Of a stretch of DNA of 64,000 nt, positions 51,356 to 59,889 are shown piece by piece. Source of the DNA: DATKBT01 sp035546295 (lineage in GTDB: Bacteria > Acidobacteriota > Thermoanaerobaculia > Multivoradales > Multivoraceae). Below the pieces are notes generated by a model, which saw only the letters and a program-made list of their open reading frames with translations, had not been told where the DNA came from and ran no database searches. The stretch covers positions 62,001-126,000 of the forward strand of contig DATKBT010000025.1 in assembly GCA_035546295.1 (NCBI GenBank), written 5' to 3'. How positions within the stretch are numbered: the stretch's first letter is position 1; every line of letters starts with the position of its first letter. The position numbers and the translations under genes were made by a program.

Positions 51356-53743
51356 TCAGGGGGACTGAGCGCCGAGCGCGCCCAGGTGCGCCAGCGCACG
51401 CGGCGCCACGAAGGGGCCGTCGTCGTGGAAGAGGCGGCCCTGCCCGGCATCGGCGGCCCGCTGGAACGCCTCCTTGGCGAGCTCGGCGTAGCGCGGCCCG
51501 GTGCCGGTGAGCGCGAGCCCGAGGAGGTAGTCGATCGTCGCCTGACCGAGCCCGGCAGTGCCCGGCGGAACCGAGCCGGACTCGATCGAGCGCAGAGTGC
51601 GCACCGCGCCCTCGGTGTCTCCCGAGCGCAGTTGCAGAGCTGCCTGGTTGACCAGCAGGACCCAGCGCGGCCAGTCGCTCTGCTGGCTCAGCTCCGAGGC
51701 CAGGCGCGCGGCGACGGCCGGATAGACCACGTTCGGATCGTTGAGGCGGACGATGTCTAGCGAGGCGCCGATGACCAGCTCGACGGTGCGCATGCCCTCC
51801 TGGGCGTTGCGCGCTTCGACCTGGACCGTCTCGCCGGGCTCCGCCTTGAGCAGCTGCTCCTCGAGCTGTGCCGCGCTGAACATCGGGGCTCCGGCGAAGG
51901 TCGTGACCTGGTCCCCGACGCGCAGCCCCGCCTCCGCAGCCGGTCCCCGGGGAGTCAGGTGCCCGATGACTGGACCCTCGCCCGCCGCCGAGTCGAACAC
52001 CAAAGCTCCCAGCACCGGCCGATTGCGACGCAGCACCGGAGCGAATCCGTCGGCGAGGCGCGCGAGCGCGGCGTCGTCTCCCAGCGGCAGGGTCCGGCGC
52101 TCGGGCGTCGGCGGTCCTGGAGGGGTCGGCCAGATCCAGAGATCGGCCTCGGTGGCCAGCAGATCATCGGAGAGCACGCCGAGGACGTAGGCGCCGCCGC
52201 GGAGGTCCTCGGCGATCGCACTCTGCACGCCGGCCCAGTCGATGCTGGGCGGCCCGCCGGCCGCTCGCCCGGAGAGCCGGCGCAGGCTCTCGGCGTCGAG
52301 GCCCAGATCGGCGAGCAGGGGAGCGGCCTGGCTGGAGCGATCGAGCGGCGACCAGTGACCGTCGAGCGAGATGGCGTCGACGATGCGCTGGGAGAGCTGC
52401 TTGGCGCCGACCTCATCACCGCCCAGGACCCCGAGTAGGATGAGCGCCGGTCTCAGCTCGACGTCGACGGTGGCGATCTCCCTGTCGGCGACGTCGACCG
52501 AGGTCTCGAAGAAGTCGCCGGTGCTGCGGCGGATCGTCAGCAGGTAGCTGCCCGGCGAGACCACCAGCTGCGAGGTCCCGTCATCGCCGCGCGTCGGACG
52601 CATCGAGCGTCCGTCGAGCTCGACCGTCGCGTCGCTCGGCAGCGCTCCGAGCACGAGGGTGCCGGCCTCTCGCTCGAGCAGGATCGGCGGCACCACGAAG
52701 TCCTCGAGCCCGTCGACGTCGATCTCTCCCTGCCAGCTCCTGAAGCCGGGGCGGGTGACCTCGAGACGGTGGCTTCCGGGAGCGAGACCCGCGATCAACA
52801 GCTCCTGGGAGAAGTCCGAGGGAGGGTAGCTGGCGGCGGGACCGGTGGGCCGGTAGCTGGGCGCCGCCTGGCCCGCGGTCTCGCCGCGCGGCGCGCCGTC
52901 GATGGTGATCCGGGCGCCGGGCGGGCGCGTGCGCAGGGCGAGGACGGCGCTGGTGCGCTCGAGCGTCTGCTCGAGGGTAATGAGCTCGCCTGCGACGACG
53001 TCGAGCTCGGTCTCGACCGGCTCGTAGCCGGGGCGCTCGATCCGGGCGAGGTAGGTTCCCGCCATCAGCGCCGGCTGGCCGGAGGCGTCCTCGAGCGGCT
53101 CGTTGTTCAGCAGGACCCTGGCGTCGGCGGGATCGATCAGGAACCGGACGTCGCCGACCAGCTCCTCGCGGGCCTCGTCGAACAGCTCCACGAGCTTGCG
53201 CGAGGCCATCGAGGTGTCGAGCGAGTACCCGGGGTCGAGCTCGATCAGACGACGGAGGTCGGCCTGCGCCAGCTCGGTGTCGCCGAAGTTGAAGTGGGCG
53301 GCCGCGCGGCGCGAGAGCGACTCGGTCAGGAGCCGCACCACCTCTTCGCCGCCGATTCCCACGAGCGGCTCGAGATCCTGGATGAGCTGGGTGAACAGCG
53401 GGATCGAGTCGGCCTGATCGACGGTTCCGAACATCTCGACGGCCTGGTCGAAGAGCTGGGTCAGCTCGGGCGGGACCGGCGAGGTTTCCACATCGAGGTC
53501 GCTCTGCTCGACCTGGGCGAGCGCCGGCAGCGGGCCGAGCACGGCGACGATCGTCAGCGTCCAGAGGACGGCCCGGAGACCAGGGGCCCGGAGACCAGGG
53601 GCCCGGAAACCAGGGGCCCGGAGACCAGGGGCCCGGAGACCAGGGGCCCGGAGAACAGGGCGCCCTGGATCGGCGCTCCCGGGCACTCTGCGCGCCGGCC
53701 GCGAGGATGCTCGCTTCGTGTCGATGCTGTGGCTTGCCGTCAT
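51356..53743 (-). CDS. Secreted TPR-PEGA-PDZ protein
   Basis: A 795-residue envelope protein of unknown role. Seen: a basic leader with five RAPGL/RAPGF repeats, an export segment (LWTLTIVAVLGPLPALAQV, about 57-75), TPR-like helices (about 90-190, FGDTELAQADLRRLIELDPGYSL), three or four PEGA domains (about 190-430, each with P-x-x-A-x-V/I-x-x-D/N-x-x-P/L), a middle region (about 430-600) with no assignment, a PDZ domain (about 600-690, GPVIGHLTPRGPAAEAGLRVGDQVTTFAG) and TPR-like helices at the end. ATG 53743 is chosen over an upstream TTG. It follows the TPR/propeller gene by 64 bases, so both probably work with the PEGA kinase at the envelope. Confidence 0.82.
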   Translation of the reverse strand: MTASHSIDTKRASSRPARRVPGSADPGRPVLRAPGLRAPGLRAPGFRAPGLRAPGLRAVLWTLTIVAVLGPLPALAQVEQSDLDVETSPVPPELTQLFDQAVEMFGTVDQADSIPLFTQLIQDLEPLVGIGGEEVVRLLTESLSRRAAAHFNFGDTELAQADLRRLIELDPGYSLDTSMASRKLVELFDEAREELVGDVRFLIDPADARVLLNNEPLEDASGQPALMAGTYLARIERPGYEPVETELDVVAGELITLEQTLERTSAVLALRTRPPGARITIDGAPRGETAGQAAPSYRPTGPAASYPPSDFSQELLIAGLAPGSHRLEVTRPGFRSWQGEIDVDGLEDFVVPPILLEREAGTLVLGALPSDATVELDGRSMRPTRGDDGTSQLVVSPGSYLLTIRRSTGDFFETSVDVADREIATVDVELRPALILLGVLGGDEVGAKQLSQRIVDAISLDGHWSPLDRSSQAAPLLADLGLDAESLRRLSGRAAGGPPSIDWAGVQSAIAEDLRGGAYVLGVLSDDLLATEADLWIWPTPPGPPTPERRTLPLGDDAALARLADGFAPVLRRNRPVLGALVFDSAAGEGPVIGHLTPRGPAAEAGLRVGDQVTTFAGAPMFSAAQLEEQLLKAEPGETVQVEARNAQEGMRTVELVIGASLDIVRLNDPNVVYPAVAARLASELSQQSDWPRWVLLVNQAALQLRSGDTEGAVRTLRSIESGSVPPGTAGLGQATIDYLLGLALTGTGPRYAELAKEAFQRAADAGQGRLFHDDGPFVAPRALAHLGALGAQSP
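53571..53660 (-). repeat. Six 15-bp tandem repeats (RAPGL) in the leader of the PEGA/PDZ protein
   Basis: Plus-strand units start at 53571, 53586, 53601, 53616, 53631 and 53646. The first, second, fourth and fifth are identical; the third and sixth differ at one base each. On the coding (minus) strand they give RAPGL-type pentapeptides just before the export segment. This is the longest such array in the window. Confidence 0.93.
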
Positions 53744-53807
53744 CGGCCACTCCAAGCCGTTCGCGAGTCCCCCGCTCGACGCGCTCCGTGTCCCGCCGGG
53801 TTGGCGG

Positions 53808-55379
53808 TCATTCGACGACCACCGGGCCTTCGAGCTTCGAGTCGATGATCAGGACACGGCCGAAGGCGTCGACGGCGAGATCCTCGGGGCTCTTGAGCTC
53901 GAGGCCGCCGGGGAGCAGTGGCCCGAGCGTGGCGATCTTCGTTCCCCCCATCGTACGCACGTCGATCTGGTTGCTCCCCCGATCGAGGACGTAGACGTTG
54001 CCGAGCTGGTCGGTGGCGATCGCGTCGGCGCGCCGCCAGGAGCCGGTGAAGCCGCCGAGCGTCGTGCGCTCGGGACCGATCACCAGCACGCGGGAGTCCT
54101 TGGCGCTGAGCACCACGACCCTGCCGAGCGGACCGGCGGCGAGGTCGGCGACGTTGATGCCGCCGCTCGGCACCGTCCCCAGCGTCTTGCGCGCCAGCCG
54201 GTCGAACACGACGACGCCGTCGATCGAGCGGTCGTAGAGCCACCACTCGCCGAGCTGCCCCTGGGCCCCGGCGACCAGCTTGTCGAGATCCTTGGGCTTC
54301 GCGCCGTCGTAATAGAAGCTCCTCCCCGCGTTGCCCGGGATTTGGCGGACCGAGTCCTGGAGCGGGACGTAGAGCTGGCCGTCGGCGCCGAACCAGGGGC
54401 GGCCGGGGTTGCGCAGCCCGCCGAGGGTCTGGATGGCGCCGTCCGGCGACTGGATGATCAGGGTGCCGTCGTCGATCACGGCGATGCGTCCGTCGTCGGC
54501 GGTCGCCACCGCCTGCGGCTTCTTGCCGCGAACCCCGGGCAGCAGGCCGGCCTGGCGCCAGGGGGAGCCGCCCGAGACCGGGCGGATCAAGAGACGGTGG
54601 ACCGTGGTGAGCAGGGTGCGGGCTTCGGCTGCGGCGTCCGCGGTCACCGCCGGGATGAGTGCCGGGTCGCTCCTCGCGGCGTCTACCGCCTCCTGCAGGA
54701 GCTGGATCGCCGAGGCGAGATCGGTCTCGCTCCGGTTCTCGGCGTGGAGCAGCACGCGGGCCAGCCCGACCCGGGCCGTCGAGCTCCAGGGGGAGTCCGT
54801 CTCGACCTCGATCGTCTGCAGGAACTCGTAGGCGGCGTCGGCGAGATCGCCGAGCTGCATGCTGATCTGGCCGGTCAGGACTCGCGCCTCGGTGCGCGCT
54901 TCGAGGCTGGGGTAGCTCTCGGGGCCAAACAGGTTGGGGACTCGGCGGAGCAGGGTAGCGGCCTGCTCGATCGCGGAGCGGTCGTTCGCGTTCACGAGCT
55001 GGATCCTGGCCTGGAGGATCATGGCCCCGGCTGCCTGCGGGCTCGCCGGATACTGCGAGACCAGGCGGTCGGCGAGATCGTAGGCGCCGTCCGGATCGCC
55101 AGCCGCGTACTGAGCGTTCGCCCAACGCTGGAGCGCTCGCGGCGCCGTTCGGCTGTCGGGGAAGCGCGTCACCAGCGCCTCGTACTCGGCGATCGCGCCG
55201 ACCAGGTTGCCGCTGGCCAGCTGGCGCTCGGCCTCCTGCATCAGACGTTGTGCGGCCGACTCGTCCTGCCCCCAGGACGCGCCGGCGATCACCAGGTTGC
55301 CGGCCAGCAGGAGGAGGAGGAGGAGGAGTAGCGACTCCGATCCACGGGACGTCGGCGTCGAACTCTTGGGGCCGCGCAT
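53808..55379 (-). CDS. Exported TPR and beta-propeller (NHL-like) protein
   Basis: A 523-residue protein. Seen: a signal segment with nine consecutive leucines (encoded by a CTC/CTG run at about 55305-55330), cleaved or anchored near GNLVIAGASWGQ, a TPR-type helical half (about 40-270, ERQLASGNLVGAIAEYEALVTRFPDS and similar pairs) and a six-bladed propeller half (about 285-520) with VATADDGRIAVIDDG, LRNPGRPWFGADGQLYVP, IATDQLGNVYVLDRGSNQIDV and LAVDAFGRVLIIDSK, the NHL-type D-x-x-G-x-V-x-V pattern. No catalytic signature. ATG 55379 is preferred to GTG 55400. The PEGA/PDZ gene follows at 64 bases. Confidence 0.82.
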   Translation of the reverse strand: MRGPKSSTPTSRGSESLLLLLLLLLAGNLVIAGASWGQDESAAQRLMQEAERQLASGNLVGAIAEYEALVTRFPDSRTAPRALQRWANAQYAAGDPDGAYDLADRLVSQYPASPQAAGAMILQARIQLVNANDRSAIEQAATLLRRVPNLFGPESYPSLEARTEARVLTGQISMQLGDLADAAYEFLQTIEVETDSPWSSTARVGLARVLLHAENRSETDLASAIQLLQEAVDAARSDPALIPAVTADAAAEARTLLTTVHRLLIRPVSGGSPWRQAGLLPGVRGKKPQAVATADDGRIAVIDDGTLIIQSPDGAIQTLGGLRNPGRPWFGADGQLYVPLQDSVRQIPGNAGRSFYYDGAKPKDLDKLVAGAQGQLGEWWLYDRSIDGVVVFDRLARKTLGTVPSGGINVADLAAGPLGRVVVLSAKDSRVLVIGPERTTLGGFTGSWRRADAIATDQLGNVYVLDRGSNQIDVRTMGGTKIATLGPLLPGGLELKSPEDLAVDAFGRVLIIDSKLEGPVVVE

Positions 55380-55450
55380 GATCTGCCTATTCTGCCTCAC
55401 TCTGACGGTCTGGCGCTGTCGACTGGGGGCGAGGCCTGGCGCTCTGTTCT

Positions 55451-55492
55451 AGGGATTCGAAGCGACGCCGGCCGCCGTGGGCTTCGATCCCT
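55451..55492. repeat. Dispersed palindromic repeat, outward copy
   Basis: AGGGATTCGAAG (55451-55462) and CTTCGATCCCT (55482-55492) pair except for one extra T, around a 19-base GC-rich core. It lies in the 219-bp gap between the Ser/Thr kinase stop and the start of the TPR/propeller gene. The half-sites match 23762-23783 and the core matches 49995-50012. Confidence 0.6.
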
Positions 55493-55598
55493 GAGCGAGA
55501 TGGGCGCTGGACGGGGGCTACGAGCCGATCCGGATCTCGCCTCGACACGACCCCTCGGAGCGTTGCGGTCGCAGGATCGCCCGCTCCGCCACCGGCCT

Positions 55599-57548
55599 TC
55601 AGCGCACCTCGATGTCCGAAGCGGTGCCAATGACCCGGCTGGCCTGGGAGTCGAACTGGACCTGCCGCTCCCGGATGTCTCCGTTGGGCCATTCGAACCG
55701 CAGCCGATGCTGGCTTCCGGAGACCACCGTCAGGTCGAACGGCACCTCGAACGAGCGGCTCGACTGATCGTCGACGATCACACGCGCGTTGCCGGGCACC
55801 GCGGCGACGCGGACCGACACCGTCTGCGGCAGCCGGATCGTCGTCGTCTCGCCGCTGGTGATCTCGACCTGCCGCGTATCGCTGTAGAAGACCGATGGAG
55901 CCGAGATCCTCACGCGGTAGGCGCCCGGCTGCAAGCTCTGCTGACCGCTGACCCGGTTGCCGTTCACCTCGAGCGAGAACTCGAAGCCCCCCCGGACCGC
56001 CAGAGTTCCCGGTGGCGGAATGCTCTCGAGCGCGTAATCGAGGGTGCGGGCGGCATCGGGTGTCGCTTCGAAGTCTTCGATCGTGCGCGGGTGATAGCCC
56101 TCGAGGCTGATCCGGAGGTCGTAGCGCTCTCCGAGCCGCAGCTCGAGAGGAAGGGGGGACGTCCCCTGCTCCTGCCCGTCGATCGAGATGGTGGCGCCGG
56201 CCGGCTCGGTGGCGAGCATGAAGGTGGCGGTGGTCGGAGCGGCCTCCGGGTCGGCGCTCCCCAGAGGGGCGGCGCCTTCCTCGCCCCCAGCCGTCGCGCC
56301 GTCGGCCGGTCGATCCGCCGGCGTCTCGACCGTCAGGCCGCCGTCGGCCGGCTCCGACTGCGTGGCCTGGTACCCGAACCAGCCGCCGGCGCCGAGCAGG
56401 GCGAGGAGGCCGGCGACGAGACCGATCCTGGCCACCGAGCTCTGCCGCTGCCACCAGCTCCCCGCGGTGTCATAGGAGACCGGCGCCTCGCGGCGCAGCT
56501 CCTGCTCGTGCATGGCCGATCGGCTCCCGCCGCTCTGCTGGGCCTCCTGGTTGCGGTCGAGCTGCGAATCGGGCATCGCGGCGGTCGGATGGTCGGGCCC
56601 GGTCTGGGGCATCGGCACCATTCCGCCCGACCCTCTGATCCCGCTCGGCGGGGTCCTCGATGGCGTGGCGTGGGCGGAGAGCTGAACCGCGAGCTGCTCC
56701 ATGCCGGGAGCCGAGGCGATCACCTGACAGAGCGTGCGGGCGAAGGCGGAGCAGCTCGGGAAACGCTCGTCGGGCGACTTCGAGAGGGCGCGCAGCAGCG
56801 GGGCGTCCGCCTCTGCCGGGATCGAAGGGTTGACGGTGTGCGGCGGCTGCGGTTGCTCGTGGACGATGTGGTACAGGATCGTCGCCGCCTCTTCGGCGTC
56901 GAACGGCATCCTGCCGCACAGGAGCTGGTAGGCCATCACCGCCAGCGAGAACTGGTCGCTGGCGCCCGTGACCTTCTTGCCGAGGATCTGCTCCGGCGAC
57001 ATGTAGCCGGGGGTGCCGACCAGGGTACCGGTCATGGTCAGATTCGACGACTTGACCTTGGCGACGCCGAAGTCGGTGATCTTGGGACGCCCCTCGGGCG
57101 TGAACAGCACGTTGGCCGGCTTGACGTCGCGGTGGACGACGCCGGACCTGTGGGCATAGTCCAGCCCGTCGCACAGCTCGACCAGCATGCCGAGGACCTG
57201 ACCGATCGGGATGGAGTCCGTGGACCTCATCATCTTCTCGAGCGACCAGCCCTCGACGAACTCCATCGCGATGTAGCTGAGCTCGCCCTCCTGCCCCACG
57301 TCGTAGATGGTGACGATGTTGGGATGGGAGAGAGCGCCCGCCGAGCGGAACTCCTGCTCGAACCGCGACTGGAGGTTGGTCAGCGACTCGGAGCCCATCG
57401 CCGCGTCCATCCGCAGCACCTTGATCGCGACCGGTCTGCCGATCAAAGGATCTCGTGCCTTGTAGACGACGCCCATGCCGCCGCGGCCGATGGCGTCCGC
57501 GACGACGAATCGTCCGAAGCTCTCAGGGGTGTCGGGCTTGGTCGTCAT
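55599..57548 (-). CDS. PEGA-domain Ser/Thr protein kinase
   Basis: A 649-residue Hanks-type transmembrane kinase. Seen: kinase domain (about 12-275) with GRGGMGVVYKARDP, VAIKVL (Lys about 43), HRDVKPANVLF with the catalytic Asp, ITDFGVAKV and GTLVGTPGYMSPEQILG; a juxtamembrane Pro/Gln/Ser-rich linker (280-375); one membrane helix (VARIGLVAGLLALLGAGGWFGY, about 385-406); and an external part with PEGA domains, ATFMLATEPAGATISIDGQEQGTSPLPLELRLG, GTLAVRGGFEFSLEVNG and VRVAAVPGNARVIVDDQ. PEGA domains are thought to bind surface or cell-wall partners. It is followed on the same strand by two exported TPR/PEGA/propeller proteins that could be such partners. Confidence 0.93.
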   Translation of the reverse strand: MTTKPDTPESFGRFVVADAIGRGGMGVVYKARDPLIGRPVAIKVLRMDAAMGSESLTNLQSRFEQEFRSAGALSHPNIVTIYDVGQEGELSYIAMEFVEGWSLEKMMRSTDSIPIGQVLGMLVELCDGLDYAHRSGVVHRDVKPANVLFTPEGRPKITDFGVAKVKSSNLTMTGTLVGTPGYMSPEQILGKKVTGASDQFSLAVMAYQLLCGRMPFDAEEAATILYHIVHEQPQPPHTVNPSIPAEADAPLLRALSKSPDERFPSCSAFARTLCQVIASAPGMEQLAVQLSAHATPSRTPPSGIRGSGGMVPMPQTGPDHPTAAMPDSQLDRNQEAQQSGGSRSAMHEQELRREAPVSYDTAGSWWQRQSSVARIGLVAGLLALLGAGGWFGYQATQSEPADGGLTVETPADRPADGATAGGEEGAAPLGSADPEAAPTTATFMLATEPAGATISIDGQEQGTSPLPLELRLGERYDLRISLEGYHPRTIEDFEATPDAARTLDYALESIPPPGTLAVRGGFEFSLEVNGNRVSGQQSLQPGAYRVRISAPSVFYSDTRQVEITSGETTTIRLPQTVSVRVAAVPGNARVIVDDQSSRSFEVPFDLTVVSGSQHRLRFEWPNGDIRERQVQFDSQASRVIGTASDIEVR

Positions 57549-57744
57549 GGATCATCCAGGGCAAGGCTGACCGTGAGGTCACCGGCCCCGTAAGCGACAT
57601 CGTCAGTCCCCGGCTCGGTGACCAAGGATAACGCGAGTTGAGTCTCAGAGCCGTACTCCGGGCCGAGCTCGGCGAGGCGCCCCATCCGTGCGTCGCGGCT
57701 CGAGCGGTCGGCGTCGGCCCCAAGTCCCTCTCCCGAGACGGAGG

Positions 57745-59592
57745 CTACCCCGAAACCCCCGCCTTTTCGAGAGAACGGGTCAGCCTCTCGGCGGCGGGGG
57801 AGAGCGGCGCGTACTCCAGGATCCGGCTGGCCCGGTCGACTGCCTTGGCGACGTCACCGAGCTGCTGATAGAGCGTCATCTCGCGGTAGACGTGCTCGGC
57901 AAGCTCGTCGAGGCGTCCGTTCACCACTTCGGCGTGCTGCCCCTGCGGAAAGCGCGCGAGGTACTCGGCCCCGTTGCGCAGCTCCTGGTAGTGGGAGGCT
58001 AGCTGCTCGAGCCGGCTGGCCGCCAGCTCAGCAAGCTCCTGGTCACGATCTTGCTCGGCGAGCATCTCGAGAGCAGCGAGCTCCTCGAGCAGGGGAACCA
58101 GCGCCCGCAGCCCGCGCGCGGCCCGTTGCCCGTGGTCGCTCTGTGGGACCGACTCCCAGACGTTCGCGAGCTGCTCGACCGCGTCGGTCTCGCGGCCGAG
58201 CCGGCTGTAGGCGGTGCCCAGCGCCAGGGCGACCTCTGGAGCGCGCTGGGAATCGGGGTAGTTCGAGAGGAAGCTCTGGAGGAACGAGGTCTCGTAGACG
58301 CCGCCGTCGAGCACCTCGATCGCCTTCGGATAGAGCGCCTCGACCGTGGAGCTCATCTCGACGATCTCGCTCTCGAGGCTCGCGATCAGCTCGCTCTCGG
58401 GGGTCAGCCTGCGCACCGTCTCGATCTCGTCGCGATAGGCCGCGATCACGGTGCCGTAGTCGCGCGACAGCTCGAGCTTCTCCATCTCGAGGTCGCGGAG
58501 CTCGTGGAGCTTCTCGAGGCGCAGGCGGTCCGAGGCCGGCCCCTCTGGCCAGGCGGCCAGCGCCGCCGCCTCGATCGCGCGCTCGAGCGGCTCGGCGATG
58601 TCCTTGCGCTCCAGCTCGGCGAGCAGCACCTTCTGGGTCCGTTGGCGGTAGCCGTCCACCGCTGCGGCGTCGGTCTCCTGGTTCGGCTTCAACAGGCGCG
58701 AGCGAGCCTCCGCGGCGCGGACGCGGTCGTCGAAGAAGGGATGTGTCTGCCAATAGCCGAAGCTCTTCGACTGCGGGATGACGGCCCGCATCTTGGCCAT
58801 CAGCCGGCGCGCGCCGTCCGGGTCGTAGCCCGCGGCTGCGGCGAGTCGCTGGCCGACCTCGTCGCTCTCGTCCTCGTTCTCGCGGCTGTAGGAGCGCAGC
58901 AGGAGCTCGCCGACGACGGCGCTGGTGGCCTGCGCTCCCTGGAGCAGGTCGGCGGTGTTGCCGGAATCTCGCTGCCAGATCCCGCCCGGCCCCTGATAGG
59001 CGTCGTCGCGCGACCCGCGATCGGCAGCGATCGCTCCGACGGTGAGCAGGCTGCTCAGCACGTTGAGCAGGGTCGCGCGCCGGCGCAAGTGCAGGAAATG
59101 CTCCTCGGTGACGTGGACGATCTCGTGGCCCAGCAGAGCCGCCAGCATGTCGTCGTCGAGGCCGAGATCGAGCATGCCGCGGGTGACGAAGATCTGCCCT
59201 GCGGGGAGCGCGAAGGCGTTCGGAATCGGCATGTCGATCACCGAGAACGTGAACGGGAACTTCTGGAAGCGGGCCTGGCTGGCGAGGGCGTAGCCGATCC
59301 GGGTGACCCGTTCCTCGAGCTCGGTGTCGTCGACCAGGCCGTACTGGCGGGTCGCCTGAGCGGCGGCCTCGAGGCTCTTGCGATAGAGCTCGGGATTGCT
59401 GACGGTCTGGGCTGGCGCCGGGGCCGGCAGCGCCGAGAGGACGACGAACAGAGTCAGGGCGAGGGCGAGGAGCCGGCGGCCGCGCGGCTGTCGGGGCGGG
59501 GCGCCACTCGATGAGGCGCGCTCGCGTGCGCGGGATGGCTCCGGATGAGGCGCCACGAGTCGAAGGAATGGGAGTCGAAGGGGTGGGAGCAT
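57745..59592 (-). CDS. Periplasmic M48 metalloprotease with helical repeat tail (BepA/YfgC-like)
   Basis: A 615-residue exported zinc protease, by analogy acting in outer-membrane protein quality control. Seen: a leader with two PPLRL/PFLRL repeats, an export segment (LLALALTLFVVLSALPAPAPAQ, about 42-63), a protease domain with PIPNAFALPAGQIFVTRGML and the zinc motif LLGHEIVHVTEEHFLHL (HExxH about residue 150), the third ligand in SRENEDESDEVGQRL, and a C-terminal half of TPR-like and coiled-coil helices (about 330-610, SFLSNYPDSQRAPEVALALGTAYSRLG). It starts at ATG 59592 and lies 196 bases upstream of the PEGA kinase gene on the same strand. Confidence 0.9.
   Translation of the reverse strand: MLPPLRLPFLRLVAPHPEPSRARERASSSGAPPRQPRGRRLLALALTLFVVLSALPAPAPAQTVSNPELYRKSLEAAAQATRQYGLVDDTELEERVTRIGYALASQARFQKFPFTFSVIDMPIPNAFALPAGQIFVTRGMLDLGLDDDMLAALLGHEIVHVTEEHFLHLRRRATLLNVLSSLLTVGAIAADRGSRDDAYQGPGGIWQRDSGNTADLLQGAQATSAVVGELLLRSYSRENEDESDEVGQRLAAAAGYDPDGARRLMAKMRAVIPQSKSFGYWQTHPFFDDRVRAAEARSRLLKPNQETDAAAVDGYRQRTQKVLLAELERKDIAEPLERAIEAAALAAWPEGPASDRLRLEKLHELRDLEMEKLELSRDYGTVIAAYRDEIETVRRLTPESELIASLESEIVEMSSTVEALYPKAIEVLDGGVYETSFLQSFLSNYPDSQRAPEVALALGTAYSRLGRETDAVEQLANVWESVPQSDHGQRAARGLRALVPLLEELAALEMLAEQDRDQELAELAASRLEQLASHYQELRNGAEYLARFPQGQHAEVVNGRLDELAEHVYREMTLYQQLGDVAKAVDRASRILEYAPLSPAAERLTRSLEKAGVSG
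59557..59586 (-). repeat. Two 15-bp tandem repeats at the start of the M48 gene
   Basis: Plus-strand GAGTCGAAGGAATGG (59557-59571) and GAGTCGAAGGGGTGG (59572-59586), two mismatches. On the coding strand they give two five-residue L-P-x-L-R units right after the initiator Met and ahead of the export segment. Same five-codon period as at 11413, 35090 and 53571. Confidence 0.75.
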
Positions 59593-59889
59593 TCTGAGCT
59601 CGAAGCGGACGAGGCGGTTCCGGCGGCCGCGGCGGACAATCGCGGGAGATTCGCGGCTGGCTCGTCCCGGATTACCGCGCGAGGGTCTCGTCGATGCTCT
59701 CGTCGATCTCTCGCAGATGCTGTCGCCGATGCTCGCTCCCGCAGGGGGTGGCCACCTCGTTGGCAGCAGAGGCCTCGACTCTACGAACCGGGCTCGACGG
59801 TACCCGAATTCCTGTCCCGGAGCGATGTCTCGAGCGCCGAAGGTCGGGTAGCCTACACTTGGATCGCTCCTCTGCCGTCGACGCTGCCG
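59593..59889. other. Divergent intergenic region
   Basis: A 297-bp stretch between the M48 start (minus) and the adenylate-forming-like gene (plus). TACACT at 59855-59860 and TAGCCT just before it are weak -10 candidates for the plus-strand gene. No hairpin or clear -35 element was found. The frames here look like shadows. Confidence 0.3.
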
